DNA from: JBAXAM01 sp964213355
Lineage (GTDB): Bacteria; Pseudomonadota; Gammaproteobacteria; UBA9339
DNA: 64,000 nucleotides
Direction: 5' to 3'
Assembly (NCBI GenBank): GCA_964213355.1
Contig: CAXOVY010000008.1
Coordinates: 51,887-115,886 of the forward strand
The notes beneath the pieces were generated by a model, which did not search any database, was not told where the DNA came from, and saw only the letters and a program-made list of their open reading frames with translations. The first letter of the stretch is position 1. Each line of letters starts with the position of its first letter. The translations under genes were made by a program, and so were the position numbers. Positions 45,499 through 54,315 of this stretch are shown here, in pieces.

Positions 45499-48027
45499 AT
45501 GCTAAAACGCTGTACAATAATTATCTTTATAAGTTTATTTATCACAACAAGTGCTATTGCTACAGAAGGCTCATCCCAAGCTATTGTAGCTTCATGTCAT
45601 GCGACTCCGTTCGGGCAAACAACCCCGTCTGATATTGCCAAGTTTTTAGGTTGGGTTCGAGATCCAAAGAGTTGTACTCCTTGTGGTGGTAGTTATGTTG
45701 ATTCCAGTAATATTAAAAACACACCAAATCCTAAGGGTATGCAAGAAACACCCATGAATGTTACGTCTAGTAAACACGCCATTTTTACCCAATATGGCAC
45801 GTCGGTAGCCGAAGGTAGTGTTACTTTAACTCAACCTGGTCGCGAAATCAGTGCTGATTGTGTTACTTTTTCTCGCGATAATAAGACCGGAAAACTTAGC
45901 GGTGGTGTTTTAGTTGGTCATGTTCACTTTCATGAGTATGGTAGATTGATTGTAGCAGAGCAGAGTAATTTGAATTTTGTTAGCGAAGTGCATACTCTAG
46001 ATAATGGTTTTTATCGCATGTTGTCTAATACACCGTCAGGAATAACTAATATTTGGGGACAAGCCAAACATACAGTGCGTGATGCCATGGGGGTTTTGAA
46101 AATGCAGCGTGCAACCTATAATTCCTGCCCTCCAGATGCGGCGAGTTGGCATATTTGGAGTAATAGACTAACCCTCGATCGCAACGCTGGTCGTGGTGAA
46201 GCATTTAATGCTTTATTCTTTATTAAAAAAGTTCCTGTCTTTTATACTCCATATTTTAGTTTTCCTCTCGATAAAAGGCGCAAGAGTGGTTTTTTGTTTA
46301 CAGTGCCGTCTACTTCTACAGATTCTGGTTTGGCTTTGCCATTACCTTATTACTTTAATTTGGCGCCCAATTATGATGCTACTTTTACACCAACGTTTTT
46401 TACTAAACGCGGTATTTTATTGGGTGGTTTGTTTAATTATTTAACACCCGCGACTTCAGGTAACGTCAATGTTAACTATATTCCTCACGATAGGGCTTTT
46501 ATTAATTTTCGTGATAAGTCTTATCCCGTTGGACATGCGAGCTCGGTACTACAAAATGCCTCAGCTAGTCGTGGTTTTTTAAGTTTACAAAACGACTTGC
46601 GCTTAAACGATCATTGGAAAGGATCATTAACAGGTAAATACACAACTGATGATTATTTTTTACAAGATTTTGGTTCAGTCGACACGATTAATGAAGACCA
46701 ATTGTTTAATCAAGCAGAGATTAATTATACTAGTGCAAGTTGGCGTTTTTCGAGTCGTGTGCAAGAGTTTCAAACTTTGCATCGAATTAACACAAAAGAT
46801 AATAATGGTGGGAGCCTTGCTTCCGATCTATACAAAAGATTGCCCCAATTAGATTTGGCCGGCAATTTTTATGATAACCCTGGCGGTTTAAATTATCATA
46901 TTGACAGCGGTGTGGTGAATTTTGTGCATCGTGATGATTTTAATACATATAAGCCCGTAGTTGCTGGCGGGCGTTTTAATGTGGGATCCGGGATAAGTTT
47001 GCCGCTCAATTGGATGGGTGCTTATATTACACCGAAAGTTCAACTGCAGGCGACGGGTTATAGTATTCACGATCGCGACCAAACTAAGGTTATTACTGAC
47101 CCAAAAAACAATATCACACGTGTTTTACCAATAATTTCAGTCGATAGTGGTGTAATATTTAGTCGGGATATTAAGTTTTTTCAAAACAACTACGCGCAAA
47201 CTTTAGAGCCAAGATTGTTTTATTTGTTTGTTCCTACAAAAAACCAAGACAACATTCCTGTTTTTGATACTACTTTACCTGGTCTTGATTTTAGCCAGCT
47301 ATTTCGTACCAATAGGTTTAGTGGTATTGATCGTATTGGTGATGCTAACCAAGCTACCGCCGCACTCACATCGCGCTTCCTTGATGATTCTGGACAGGAA
47401 AAATTAAACGCTGGTTTTGGTCAAATACTTAGTATCCATAAGCATATGGTGAATCTTGATGGAACATCTGATCCTTTGAAAGGAGAAAATCTTTCTCCTT
47501 TGGTAGGGCAATTGCAATATTTTATCACGCCGAAGGTGAATGCCAAGGCCGGCGCTGCTTGGGATCCTAGTAATCAGCGTTTTAATACTTCTAGTATAAA
47601 TTTACAATACAATGATAATGCAGAAAGGGTAATAAATTTTGGGTATAATTATATTTTTCAGGGTGACGGCTCTACTCAAAAACCAAATGCTGATTTAAGT
47701 CGAGTTAGCTGTTCAATAGGGTGGAGACTTTGGCGTAATTGGAATATTCTAGGTGGCTTGGACTATAATATTAGCTACAAACGCGCACAAACAGCTCTCT
47801 ATGGACTAGAGTATGATAGCTGTTGCTTTGCATTGCGGTTGGTGCGAAGCCAAACTTTTGTTGGGGTTGGTAATATTAACTATGCGGCTCGGACTTACTT
47901 GCAATTTTTCCTTAAAGGATTAGGTGATCCAAGCGGTTATGGGCCGAGTTTTGGTGGTCAGGGTGGCAACTTAAACTTACCTGGTAGTATTGCTGGTTAT
48001 AATGATAAACGTGTTATAGGACTTTAA
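45499..48027 (+). CDS. lptD: LPS-assembly protein LptD
   Basis: LptD is the outer-membrane barrel that inserts LPS. After the signal peptide (ending AIA-TEG) comes the jellyroll domain (GTSVAEGSVTLTQPGREISA), then a large barrel with the conserved KKVPVFYTPYFSFPLDKRRKSGFL. Two Cys near the N-terminus (SCTPCGG) and a CC pair near the C-terminus (YDSCCFAL) would form the long-range disulphides. Length 842. It leads surA by two bases. Confidence 0.97.
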   Translation: MLKRCTIIIFISLFITTSAIATEGSSQAIVASCHATPFGQTTPSDIAKFLGWVRDPKSCTPCGGSYVDSSNIKNTPNPKGMQETPMNVTSSKHAIFTQYGTSVAEGSVTLTQPGREISADCVTFSRDNKTGKLSGGVLVGHVHFHEYGRLIVAEQSNLNFVSEVHTLDNGFYRMLSNTPSGITNIWGQAKHTVRDAMGVLKMQRATYNSCPPDAASWHIWSNRLTLDRNAGRGEAFNALFFIKKVPVFYTPYFSFPLDKRRKSGFLFTVPSTSTDSGLALPLPYYFNLAPNYDATFTPTFFTKRGILLGGLFNYLTPATSGNVNVNYIPHDRAFINFRDKSYPVGHASSVLQNASASRGFLSLQNDLRLNDHWKGSLTGKYTTDDYFLQDFGSVDTINEDQLFNQAEINYTSASWRFSSRVQEFQTLHRINTKDNNGGSLASDLYKRLPQLDLAGNFYDNPGGLNYHIDSGVVNFVHRDDFNTYKPVVAGGRFNVGSGISLPLNWMGAYITPKVQLQATGYSIHDRDQTKVITDPKNNITRVLPIISVDSGVIFSRDIKFFQNNYAQTLEPRLFYLFVPTKNQDNIPVFDTTLPGLDFSQLFRTNRFSGIDRIGDANQATAALTSRFLDDSGQEKLNAGFGQILSIHKHMVNLDGTSDPLKGENLSPLVGQLQYFITPKVNAKAGAAWDPSNQRFNTSSINLQYNDNAERVINFGYNYIFQGDGSTQKPNADLSRVSCSIGWRLWRNWNILGGLDYNISYKRAQTALYGLEYDSCCFALRLVRSQTFVGVGNINYAARTYLQFFLKGLGDPSGYGPSFGGQGGNLNLPGSIAGYNDKRVIGL

Positions 48028-48029
48028 TT

Positions 48030-48998
48030 ATGATTAAAAAATATTTTTTCTGTTTGTTGGTTTTCTTAATGTTTTCACTTCCAACAAGCTATGCTGTAGC
48101 TCATTTAGATAAAATTGTTGCGGTTGTGAATGGCGATGTGATTACGCAAAGCGAGTTAGACAAAAGAATAACTCTTATTAGTCGCCAGTTAGCCGGAAAT
48201 GATGCGGCCGCCGCCGCACTTAAAGCCTCTGCGTTGCGTAAGCAAGCATTGGATAGTTTGATTGACTCTTTGTTGCAAATGCAGCTAGCTCAGCGTGTTG
48301 GCATGCAGATTAGCAATGCTGAGATCGATAATGTTATTTCTAACATTGCTAAAAATAATCATTTAACTGTAGAGCAACTGCAAAAATCATTGCAGGAGCA
48401 CGAGGGCTTAAGCGTTAAAGAATATCGAGAGCAAATTCGTGAGCAGCTGTTAATTGGTCGGGTGCAGCAGCAATATTTAGGAAAAGACATTATTGTTAGT
48501 GATAAAGAGGTTGAAAAGGCTTTGCTCAATCCGCCAAAGATAAGTAATGCTCCCTCACAATATCATGTGGCTGATATTTTAATCGTGCTGCCGGAGAATG
48601 CTTCTCTTGGTCAAATTAAAGTTGCGACTGATATAGCAACAAAGATGGCTGTTAAATTGAAACAAGGGGCTGATATTGAGCGGACAGTAAAAGAATATAG
48701 TACTGCTGAACAACAAGTGCAGAATACTGATTTAGGCGTGCGCAAAATTGATGAATTACCGGCTCTGTTTGCTAAAGAGGTTGCTAAGATGCAAGTTGGG
48801 CAACTTACTGATCCAATAAAAGCGCCAAATGGATTACATTTGCTTAAATTGTTAGAAGCCCAGGGTATGCAAGCGCAGGTAGCTAAATTCACCAAAGAAC
48901 GAGCGCAAGAGTTTGTGTTTCACCAAAAACTTGAAGAGCGGCTTAAACCATGGCTCAAAGAGTTACACGAAGCGGCATATGTGAAGATTATTGATTGA
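48030..48998 (+). CDS. surA: Periplasmic chaperone SurA, one-parvulin form
   Basis: SurA escorts outer-membrane proteins. It has a signal peptide (ending YAVA), the N-terminal chaperone region (LDKIVAVVNGDVITQSELD), one parvulin-type domain (residues about 178-275, HVADILIVLP to APNGLHLLKLLE) and a short C-terminal helix. At 322 residues it lacks the second parvulin domain of E. coli SurA. It follows lptD directly; pdxA, usually next, is missing. Confidence 0.93.
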   Translation: MIKKYFFCLLVFLMFSLPTSYAVAHLDKIVAVVNGDVITQSELDKRITLISRQLAGNDAAAAALKASALRKQALDSLIDSLLQMQLAQRVGMQISNAEIDNVISNIAKNNHLTVEQLQKSLQEHEGLSVKEYREQIREQLLIGRVQQQYLGKDIIVSDKEVEKALLNPPKISNAPSQYHVADILIVLPENASLGQIKVATDIATKMAVKLKQGADIERTVKEYSTAEQQVQNTDLGVRKIDELPALFAKEVAKMQVGQLTDPIKAPNGLHLLKLLEAQGMQAQVAKFTKERAQEFVFHQKLEERLKPWLKELHEAAYVKIID

Positions 48999-49061
48999 GG
49001 ATAGTGGCTAGCTCGATGGATTATTTCCTATCATATTAGAAATGGTGTCCGAAGGTATTCT

Positions 49062-49892
49062 TTGAAAACGTTATCTCTACATAAAAAGTTTCTAGGGCAG
49101 CATTTTTTGCATGATCCAAGAATTCTCGAACGAATTGTGGGTTTGATTGCGCCAGAACCCTCCGATCATCTTGTCGAAATAGGTCCGGGAGAAGGAGCAT
49201 TAACGGCCAAGTTATTGCCATTGGTGCATTCTATGGATGCAATTGAGCTTGATCGTGATGTAATACCTGAGCTTAAAAACAACTGCAATAACTCGGAAAA
49301 TTTGCGCATTTATATGGGGGATGTTTTGCAGGTTGATTTTGCGCAATTTTCACAACCGCTTCGTTTGGTTGGTAACCTACCCTACAACATTTCTACGCCA
49401 TTATTATTTAAAGCCATAGAAAGCATTAATCTAATAAAAGATATGCATTTTATGTTACAAAAAGAAGTGGCGGAAAGGATTGTTGCATCTCCAGGTTCAA
49501 AAATTTACGGTCGCTTGAGTGTGATGGTGCAATATTACTGCGAAGTAGAATTGTTGTTACATGTTGGTTCGGGCGCATTTTCTCCACCGCCAAAAGTTGA
49601 TTCAGCCTTTATAAGGTTAATTCCGCGCAAAAATTATTTGGTTATGGCGCAAGATGGGAAGTTGTTATGTGAAATTGTGCGCGCGGCCTTTTGTCAGCGG
49701 CGTAAAATAATCAGTAATGGGTTAAAGAAATATATTATCGCTTTGCAGTTAGAGAAAATTGGTATTAATCCAACGTTGCGTCCAGAACAGCTACGGGTAG
49801 ATGAGTTTGTGCTAATAAGCAATTATATCCATAAAGAGCTGATTTCTGGGGCAGGCTGCCCACCAGATTCCTTATTCTCCATCATTGCTTAA
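49062..49892 (+). CDS. rsmA: 16S rRNA dimethyltransferase RsmA (KsgA)
   Basis: RsmA dimethylates A1518 and A1519 of 16S rRNA. Motifs: KKFLGQHFLHDPRILERIV, VEIGPGEGALTAKLL (SAM site), VGNLPYNISTPLLF (catalytic NLPY) and SPPPKVDSAFIRL. The start codon is TTG at 49062, with GAAGG six bases before it. The 3' end overlaps the convergent XRE gene by 21 bases. Confidence 0.97.
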   Translation: MKTLSLHKKFLGQHFLHDPRILERIVGLIAPEPSDHLVEIGPGEGALTAKLLPLVHSMDAIELDRDVIPELKNNCNNSENLRIYMGDVLQVDFAQFSQPLRLVGNLPYNISTPLLFKAIESINLIKDMHFMLQKEVAERIVASPGSKIYGRLSVMVQYYCEVELLLHVGSGAFSPPPKVDSAFIRLIPRKNYLVMAQDGKLLCEIVRAAFCQRRKIISNGLKKYIIALQLEKIGINPTLRPEQLRVDEFVLISNYIHKELISGAGCPPDSLFSIIA

Positions 49893-50141
49893 TTTCGGCG
49901 TTTGAGAAAAGTTTATTTCCTGTTCGCCTATTAGTTGTGCCACTGATACTTTGAAAAAGTTAGCTATTTTTTCAAGCGATTCTAATCCGGGATTAGAGTG
50001 TTTGCCTTGAATCAACCTATTTAAATGCGCGCGATCTAAATTGGTTGCTTTACTCATTCCTCTAATGCTCACCTCATGGTGTTTAATCAGTCGCTTTAGG
50101 TTGGCGATAAAATTTTTTGTTTTTTTGCTTTTTGTTGTCAT
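49872..50141 (-). CDS. XRE-family transcription regulator
   Basis: An 89-residue protein with a lambda-repressor-type helix-turn-helix: SIRGMSKATNLDRAHLNRLI then GKHSNPGLESLEKIANFFKV. The tail is short, without a sensor domain. A perfect 18-base palindrome lies upstream and may be its operator; the small operon at 50331 runs in the other direction. This is the layout of a phage or island repressor. It overlaps rsmA at the 3' end. Confidence 0.88.
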   Translation of the reverse strand: MTTKSKKTKNFIANLKRLIKHHEVSIRGMSKATNLDRAHLNRLIQGKHSNPGLESLEKIANFFKVSVAQLIGEQEINFSQTPKLSNDGE

Positions 50142-50175
50142 AAGTATAGCTTTTGGTCGTTCTTCTTTCCTTAAA

Positions 50176-50193
50176 AGACCCTTAAGGGTCTTG
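50176..50193. promoter_or_regulatory. Perfect palindrome, likely operator
   Basis: AAGACCCTTAAGGGTCTT is an exact 18-base palindrome, 35 bases upstream of the XRE start. It sits between the regulator and the divergent small operon. Binding by the XRE protein is inferred. Confidence 0.6.
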
Positions 50194-50330
50194 ACGGTTG
50201 CGTTTTTTTATGGTAGCTTTTAAGCACATGGTGTTTTAAAGCTGCCAATGGGCTTTAAAGCCATTATTAAAAAACCCGCCCGCGGGTAACACTCGGATGG
50301 GTGAAAAACCAAAAGAAGAGGATGTAAACA

Positions 50331-50455
50331 ATGATCTCATGCTCCATGCTCCAATGGGTAGACTACCATAGTGCATTAAAAATGCCATTTTTTTATAGCG
50401 TGCTAACTGCAAAAAAACAGTTTATTGGCACATTTATGAGAATTTGTATAAAGCC
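50331..50455 (+). pseudogene. Small ORF interrupted by IS21 copy 2 (5' part)
   Basis: An ATG at 50331 follows an AGAGGA site. The frame reads 41 codons, then meets the IS at 50456. If the IS and one copy of the 6-base repeat are removed, it continues at 53246 and ends at 53294, giving a 57-residue protein whose stop overlaps the start of the next gene (ATGATG...TGA). I do not recognise it. The insertion is thus likely to have broken an intact gene. Confidence 0.7.
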
Positions 50456-50651
50456 TGCATATTCCGATCCAAATCGATCAATGATTCCAGTCCAAACCGA
50501 TCAGTAATTCCAGTCCAAATCGATTAACGATTCCAGTTCAAATCGATCAAAACTTTCATGTCGAATGACCCACAATAATCAGATTTAAAACCTGATTGTT
50601 TTTTCAAAATAAGTTGTACTTCCAAGATTAATTAAAATTTGGAGATACAAA

Positions 50652-52193
50652 ATGAGAGGTCATATAACAATGAGAAAAATTCGGGAAATATTACGTTTAA
50701 AATTTGCTCTTGAAATGGGAAACCAAAAAATCGCCAATAGTTTGGCAATTAGCAGCAGTACTGTACATGAATGTTTGCGCAGGGCTAATTTAGCTAATCT
50801 TAGCTGGCCGCTGCCAGATAACATAGATGATGAGATATTGGAGAAACAGCTTTACTCTCCGCCAAGACAAGCAATACCAAAGGAAGAGCGAGGTGAGTTG
50901 GATTGGTCTAAAATTCATGATGAGCTAAAACGCAAACACGTAACGTTAATGTTACTGTGGAACGAGTACAGAGAATCGTATCCAATGGGAATAGGCTACA
51001 GTCGGTTTTGCGATCTTTACTTGCTATGGAAAAAGCCATTAGACACATGGATGCGTCAAGATCATAAAGCTGGCGAAAAAATGTTTGTCGATTATGCAGG
51101 AGGCACTATTCCTATAAGCGATGGGCAAGGCTATATACATCAAGCACAGATTTTTGTTGCTGTGCTTGGCGCGTCTGGATACATCTACGCTGAAGCGACA
51201 ATGACACAATCTTTGCAGGATTGGATAGAGTCACATTGTCGAGCTCTTAAATTCTTCGGCGGTGTTCCAGAGATATCGGTGCCTGACAATTTAAAAAATT
51301 GCACTGTCCTTGCCCATCGCTATGAGCCAGATATTAACCCAACTTATCATGACCTGGCAAAGCATTATGGGTTTGTAGTTATGCCTGCGCGCGTAAGAAA
51401 ACCAAAAGATAAAAGTTTGGCGGAAAAAAGCGTACAAATTATACAGTACCAAATTCTAGCAAAATTACGCGATCAAACTTTTTTTAGTTTGGTAGAAGTA
51501 AATGAACCGATAGCAATTTTATTGAAAAAAATTAATTCGCAAGCTTTCCAAAAATTATCAGGATCACGGTTAAGCCAATTTGAGAAGTTAGATAAACCAG
51601 CTTTAAAACCACTACCAAGCACGCCCTACAAATTCGCTGAATGGGCAAAGGCAAGACTGGGTCCTGATTATCATATTGAATTGGATAAACACTTTTACAG
51701 CGTTCCGTATACTTTTATTAAAAAAATTTTGGATGTGAGATTTACTGATCAAACAGTTGAAATTTTTTATCGTTCAAAAAGAATAGCGGTTCACATGCGC
51801 AGTTACATACATAGACGACATACAACATTGAAAGAGCATATGCCTAAGGCTCATCAGAAATATGTCGAGTGGACTCCGGAACGAATTATTAATTGGGCTC
51901 GAAAAATAGGAATGGCAACAGCGCAATTAGTTGAGAAAGTTATCGAAACTAAAGAGCATCCACAATTAGCCTTTCGTGCATGCCTTGGGATCCTGCATCT
52001 TGGTAAGAGCTATACTGAACTACGGTTGGAAGCAGCATGTGTCCGCGCTTTAAAAATAGGAGCCTACAGTTATCACAACATAGCGTCTATTCTAAAAAAT
52101 AATTTAGATAACGTGCCAGTAAGTTCATCGGAAACTTTAACAGCAACAAAAGAAGAACATGAAAACATTAGAGGAGGTGATTATTTTGAATAA
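50652..52193 (+). CDS. istA: IS21 transposase IstA, second type
   Basis: A 513-residue DDE transposase. It starts with a helix-turn-helix (GNQKIANSLAISSSTVHECL); the catalytic residues are in MFVDYAGG (Asp), SVPDNLKN (Asp) and KDKSLAEKSVQ (Glu). The GGAG site before 50652 supports the first ATG. It belongs to the IS408/IS1162-like branch, where istA and istB are further apart than in copy 1. Confidence 0.95.
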   Translation: MRGHITMRKIREILRLKFALEMGNQKIANSLAISSSTVHECLRRANLANLSWPLPDNIDDEILEKQLYSPPRQAIPKEERGELDWSKIHDELKRKHVTLMLLWNEYRESYPMGIGYSRFCDLYLLWKKPLDTWMRQDHKAGEKMFVDYAGGTIPISDGQGYIHQAQIFVAVLGASGYIYAEATMTQSLQDWIESHCRALKFFGGVPEISVPDNLKNCTVLAHRYEPDINPTYHDLAKHYGFVVMPARVRKPKDKSLAEKSVQIIQYQILAKLRDQTFFSLVEVNEPIAILLKKINSQAFQKLSGSRLSQFEKLDKPALKPLPSTPYKFAEWAKARLGPDYHIELDKHFYSVPYTFIKKILDVRFTDQTVEIFYRSKRIAVHMRSYIHRRHTTLKEHMPKAHQKYVEWTPERIINWARKIGMATAQLVEKVIETKEHPQLAFRACLGILHLGKSYTELRLEAACVRALKIGAYSYHNIASILKNNLDNVPVSSSETLTATKEEHENIRGGDYFE

Positions 52194-52279
52194 GGGGACG
52201 CTGTCCCCTTAAACCCCTGAAGTATTTAGAGACGTAACTTGTAATTGATGAGGCGGGATTAGCCGCCTCAAGTTACGTC
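52192..52279. repeat. Two hairpins between istA and istB
   Basis: AAGGGGAC-GCT-GTCCCCTT (52192-52210) overlaps the istA stop. Next is a nested structure: GACGTAACTTG (52231-52241) pairs with CAAGTTACGTC (52269-52279), and inside it GAGGCGG pairs with CCGCCTC. The first resembles GC-rich palindromes often found near REP-type transposases. They may limit or set istB expression. Confidence 0.75.
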
Positions 52280-52331
52280 ACTGTCATCAGCGCTTCCGCC
52301 TGTACAGTAATTTAATAATATAGGAGAAAAA

Positions 52332-53087
52332 ATGTTAATACATCCAACAATTGAAAATTTAAAAAAACTACGTTTACTAGGAATGGCTAAAGCATTAGAA
52401 AACCAGCTTGATCAACCGCAAGTAGAAAGTATGAGCTTCGAAGAACGATTAGGGTTAATAATTGACCGTGAAATTTGTGATCGTGAAAATAGAAAATTAC
52501 AAACAAGGCTTCGCAATGCAGCTTTAAAACAAACAGCGTCAGTAGAAGATATTGATTATCGCGCATCACGTGGTATTGATAAAAAGCTCGTATTTACTTT
52601 ATCTAATTGCCAATGGATAAAAATGCACCGCAATGTTTTAATTATTGGTGCAACTGGTACAGGCAAAACATATCTTGCTTGCGCTTTGGCACATAAAGCT
52701 TGTTTAGAAGGAAACTCTGTTTATTACAGTCGCCTCTCAAGACTTCTGCCAGATTTGGGTTTAGCACGAGGCGATGGTAGCTATAATAAAAAAATGAAAC
52801 AGCTGGCAAAGGTCGAGGTTTTGATTTTAGACGACTGGGGACTTTCTCCTCTTACAGATGAGCAACGTCGTGATTTATTAGAGCTACTAGACGATCGTCA
52901 TGAAAAATGCTCTACTATTGTTACCAGTCAACTGCCAATTAAACTCTGGCATGAAGCCATTGGAGATAAAACTTTGGCTGACGCTATTATGGATCGACTG
53001 GTACACAACGCTTATCGGTTAGAATTAAAAGGTGACGACTCTATGCGTAAATTTCGTAATGAAAATCTGAATAAGAGGGATAAATAA
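52332..53087 (+). CDS. istB: IS21 helper ATPase IstB, second type
   Basis: A 251-residue AAA+ ATPase with Walker A in LIIGATGTGKTYLACAL and Walker B in VLILDDWGLSPL. The start at 52332 has AGGAG eight bases upstream. It is 138 bases after istA, with two hairpins in the gap. Confidence 0.95.
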   Translation: MLIHPTIENLKKLRLLGMAKALENQLDQPQVESMSFEERLGLIIDREICDRENRKLQTRLRNAALKQTASVEDIDYRASRGIDKKLVFTLSNCQWIKMHRNVLIIGATGTGKTYLACALAHKACLEGNSVYYSRLSRLLPDLGLARGDGSYNKKMKQLAKVEVLILDDWGLSPLTDEQRRDLLELLDDRHEKCSTIVTSQLPIKLWHEAIGDKTLADAIMDRLVHNAYRLELKGDDSMRKFRNENLNKRDK

Positions 53088-53280
53088 CTAAATTATAACA
53101 AAGGTCTTTCGCTTTGATTTTTTTGATCGGTTTGGATCGGAATCGTTAATCGATTTGGACTGGAATTACTGATCGGTTTGGACTGGAATCATTGATCGGT
53201 TTGAATCGGAATGATTGATCGATTTCATCGGAATACGCAAAAGCCCTCGCGAATAACCCAGAGCTGGTTGGAGACGCAAA

Positions 53281-53649
53281 ATGATGCCAATTGATATAAG
53301 TAAGGCAACGTTGCCCTCAATAGACGCTGTATTTTCTATCGCTCAAGACAACCATACCCAGATACCAGCTAACGATGGTTGCTGTGAGGAAATACCCCTA
53401 GTAAAGACTAACTTAAAACGTAGGCGTCTTAAAAAAAGAAATGAGTATTTGCACAGGGAAACCATGCGAAAAATGATTTGGCGGATTTTAACTGAAAAAC
53501 ACATGCCGGAAGAAAAGTTGGCTCATGCTTTAGGAATAACAATAAAAAGCTTAAAACAGTTTTGCTCTAAAAATTGTCCACTAACATTGGTACCTAAAAT
53601 TAATTTGCCTTTAATCAAGCTTTATTGTGTAACTAAATTCAATGTTTGA
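53281..53649 (+). CDS. Small protein with a possible helix-turn-helix
   Basis: The 122-residue protein is not of a family I know. Its middle is very basic (LKRRRLKKRNEYLHRETMRK), and it is followed by a stretch that reads like a helix-turn-helix (MPEEKLAHALGITIKSLKQF). It would be the second gene of the operon divergent from the XRE regulator; the stop of the interrupted 57-residue gene lies within its first codons. A role in island or phage regulation is a guess from context. Confidence 0.6.
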   Translation: MMPIDISKATLPSIDAVFSIAQDNHTQIPANDGCCEEIPLVKTNLKRRRLKKRNEYLHRETMRKMIWRILTEKHMPEEKLAHALGITIKSLKQFCSKNCPLTLVPKINLPLIKLYCVTKFNV

Positions 53650-53674
53650 TAAAAAGATGATGCAAACCGTAAAA

Positions 53675-53703
53675 TTGACTCCGGCTAACTAAGCGGTTAC
53701 GAT
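53675..53703 (+). promoter_or_regulatory. Promoter of the truncated tRNA-Thr
   Basis: TTGACT (53675-53680), 17 bases, TACGAT (53698-53703), lying 23 bases before the tRNA 5' end. The spacing is ideal for sigma-70. Its presence shows that this side of the break is the original tRNA locus. Confidence 0.65.
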
Positions 53704-53726
53704 GTGCGCCTTACCATTCTGTATAT

Positions 53727-53764
53727 GCTGGCGTAGCTCAGTTGGCAGAGCAGCTGATTTGTAA
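53727..53764 (+). pseudogene. 5' half of tRNA-Thr(UGU), cut in the anticodon loop
   Basis: The 38 bases match the start of tRNA-Thr: acceptor strand GCTGGCG, D-arm GCTCAGTTGGCAGAGC, anticodon stem GCTGA, loop with anticodon TGT. The next bases do not pair with the stem and resemble no tRNA 3' half, and I find the missing half nowhere in the window. A break at this point is typical of site-specific integration at a tRNA gene. The right side is AT-rich accessory DNA. Confidence 0.85.
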
Positions 53765-54315
53765 GTGTATGCTTAAATTACAATTGTTTGATTTTTATAG
53801 ACTTTTAACTTGGGGCGCCCACCACTTTTATGCAACAATATGCAACAACACGCAACTCACTTACCCAAAACTCCCACATTGATTTTTTCTATAAATTTAT
53901 CCAACTCTTTAAAGTTTAATAAAAAATTTTACTTGATAGATACTATATAGCTCATCGTATTGATTACACCAAATAGTCGCTAATTGATATCTATTTATAG
54001 TTAATAGCTGAATGTATGGTTTTACGTTTAGTAACAGCTTCAGGACATCTCCTAAAATAGCATAAAACTTCTTATGGCCTTACTGAAATTTTGGATTAAA
54101 AAAACAGCAAAACCACACACTTTTTCAGATACTTTAGAGGTGTTATTAACTTACACAGTCTACTTTGTTACAATTAATCTTATTTTTTACATAAAATCTT
54201 CACTTAAAATCTCAAGAAATCTATAACCCAGCCCACTACTTACAAGATAAAAACACTATTCTCTTACCAAAAATTTTTATTAAAGCGTTAGCTGCTTACT
54301 ATTTTACACATATTA
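53765..54315. other. AT-rich gap after the tRNA break
   Basis: No gene is seen in these 550 bases. Near the left end are GGGGCGCCCACCA (from 53812) and repeated GCAACAATATGCAACAACACGC-like bases, the sort of short repeats found close to attachment sites. No integrase gene is present. Confidence 0.5.

Larger units (their letters stand above)
50456..53239 (+). mobile_element. IS21-family insertion sequence, copy 2
   Basis: The ends read TGCATATTCCGAT on the left and the reverse complement of TGCGTATTCCGAT on the right, each followed by several copies of an ATTCCAGTCCAAA-type repeat, the expected multiple transposase sites. Six bases, AAAGCC, are repeated on both sides (50450-50455 and 53240-53245), a target duplication of normal length for IS21. 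It carries istA and istB. It is clearly different from copy 1 in both ends and proteins. Confidence 0.95.

Noticed and set aside
50456..50580. A CRISPR-like repeat array (ATTCCAGTCCAAA units)
   Set aside because: The repeats are short, adjacent, lack unique spacers, and recur inverted at the other IS21 end; they are transposase binding sites.
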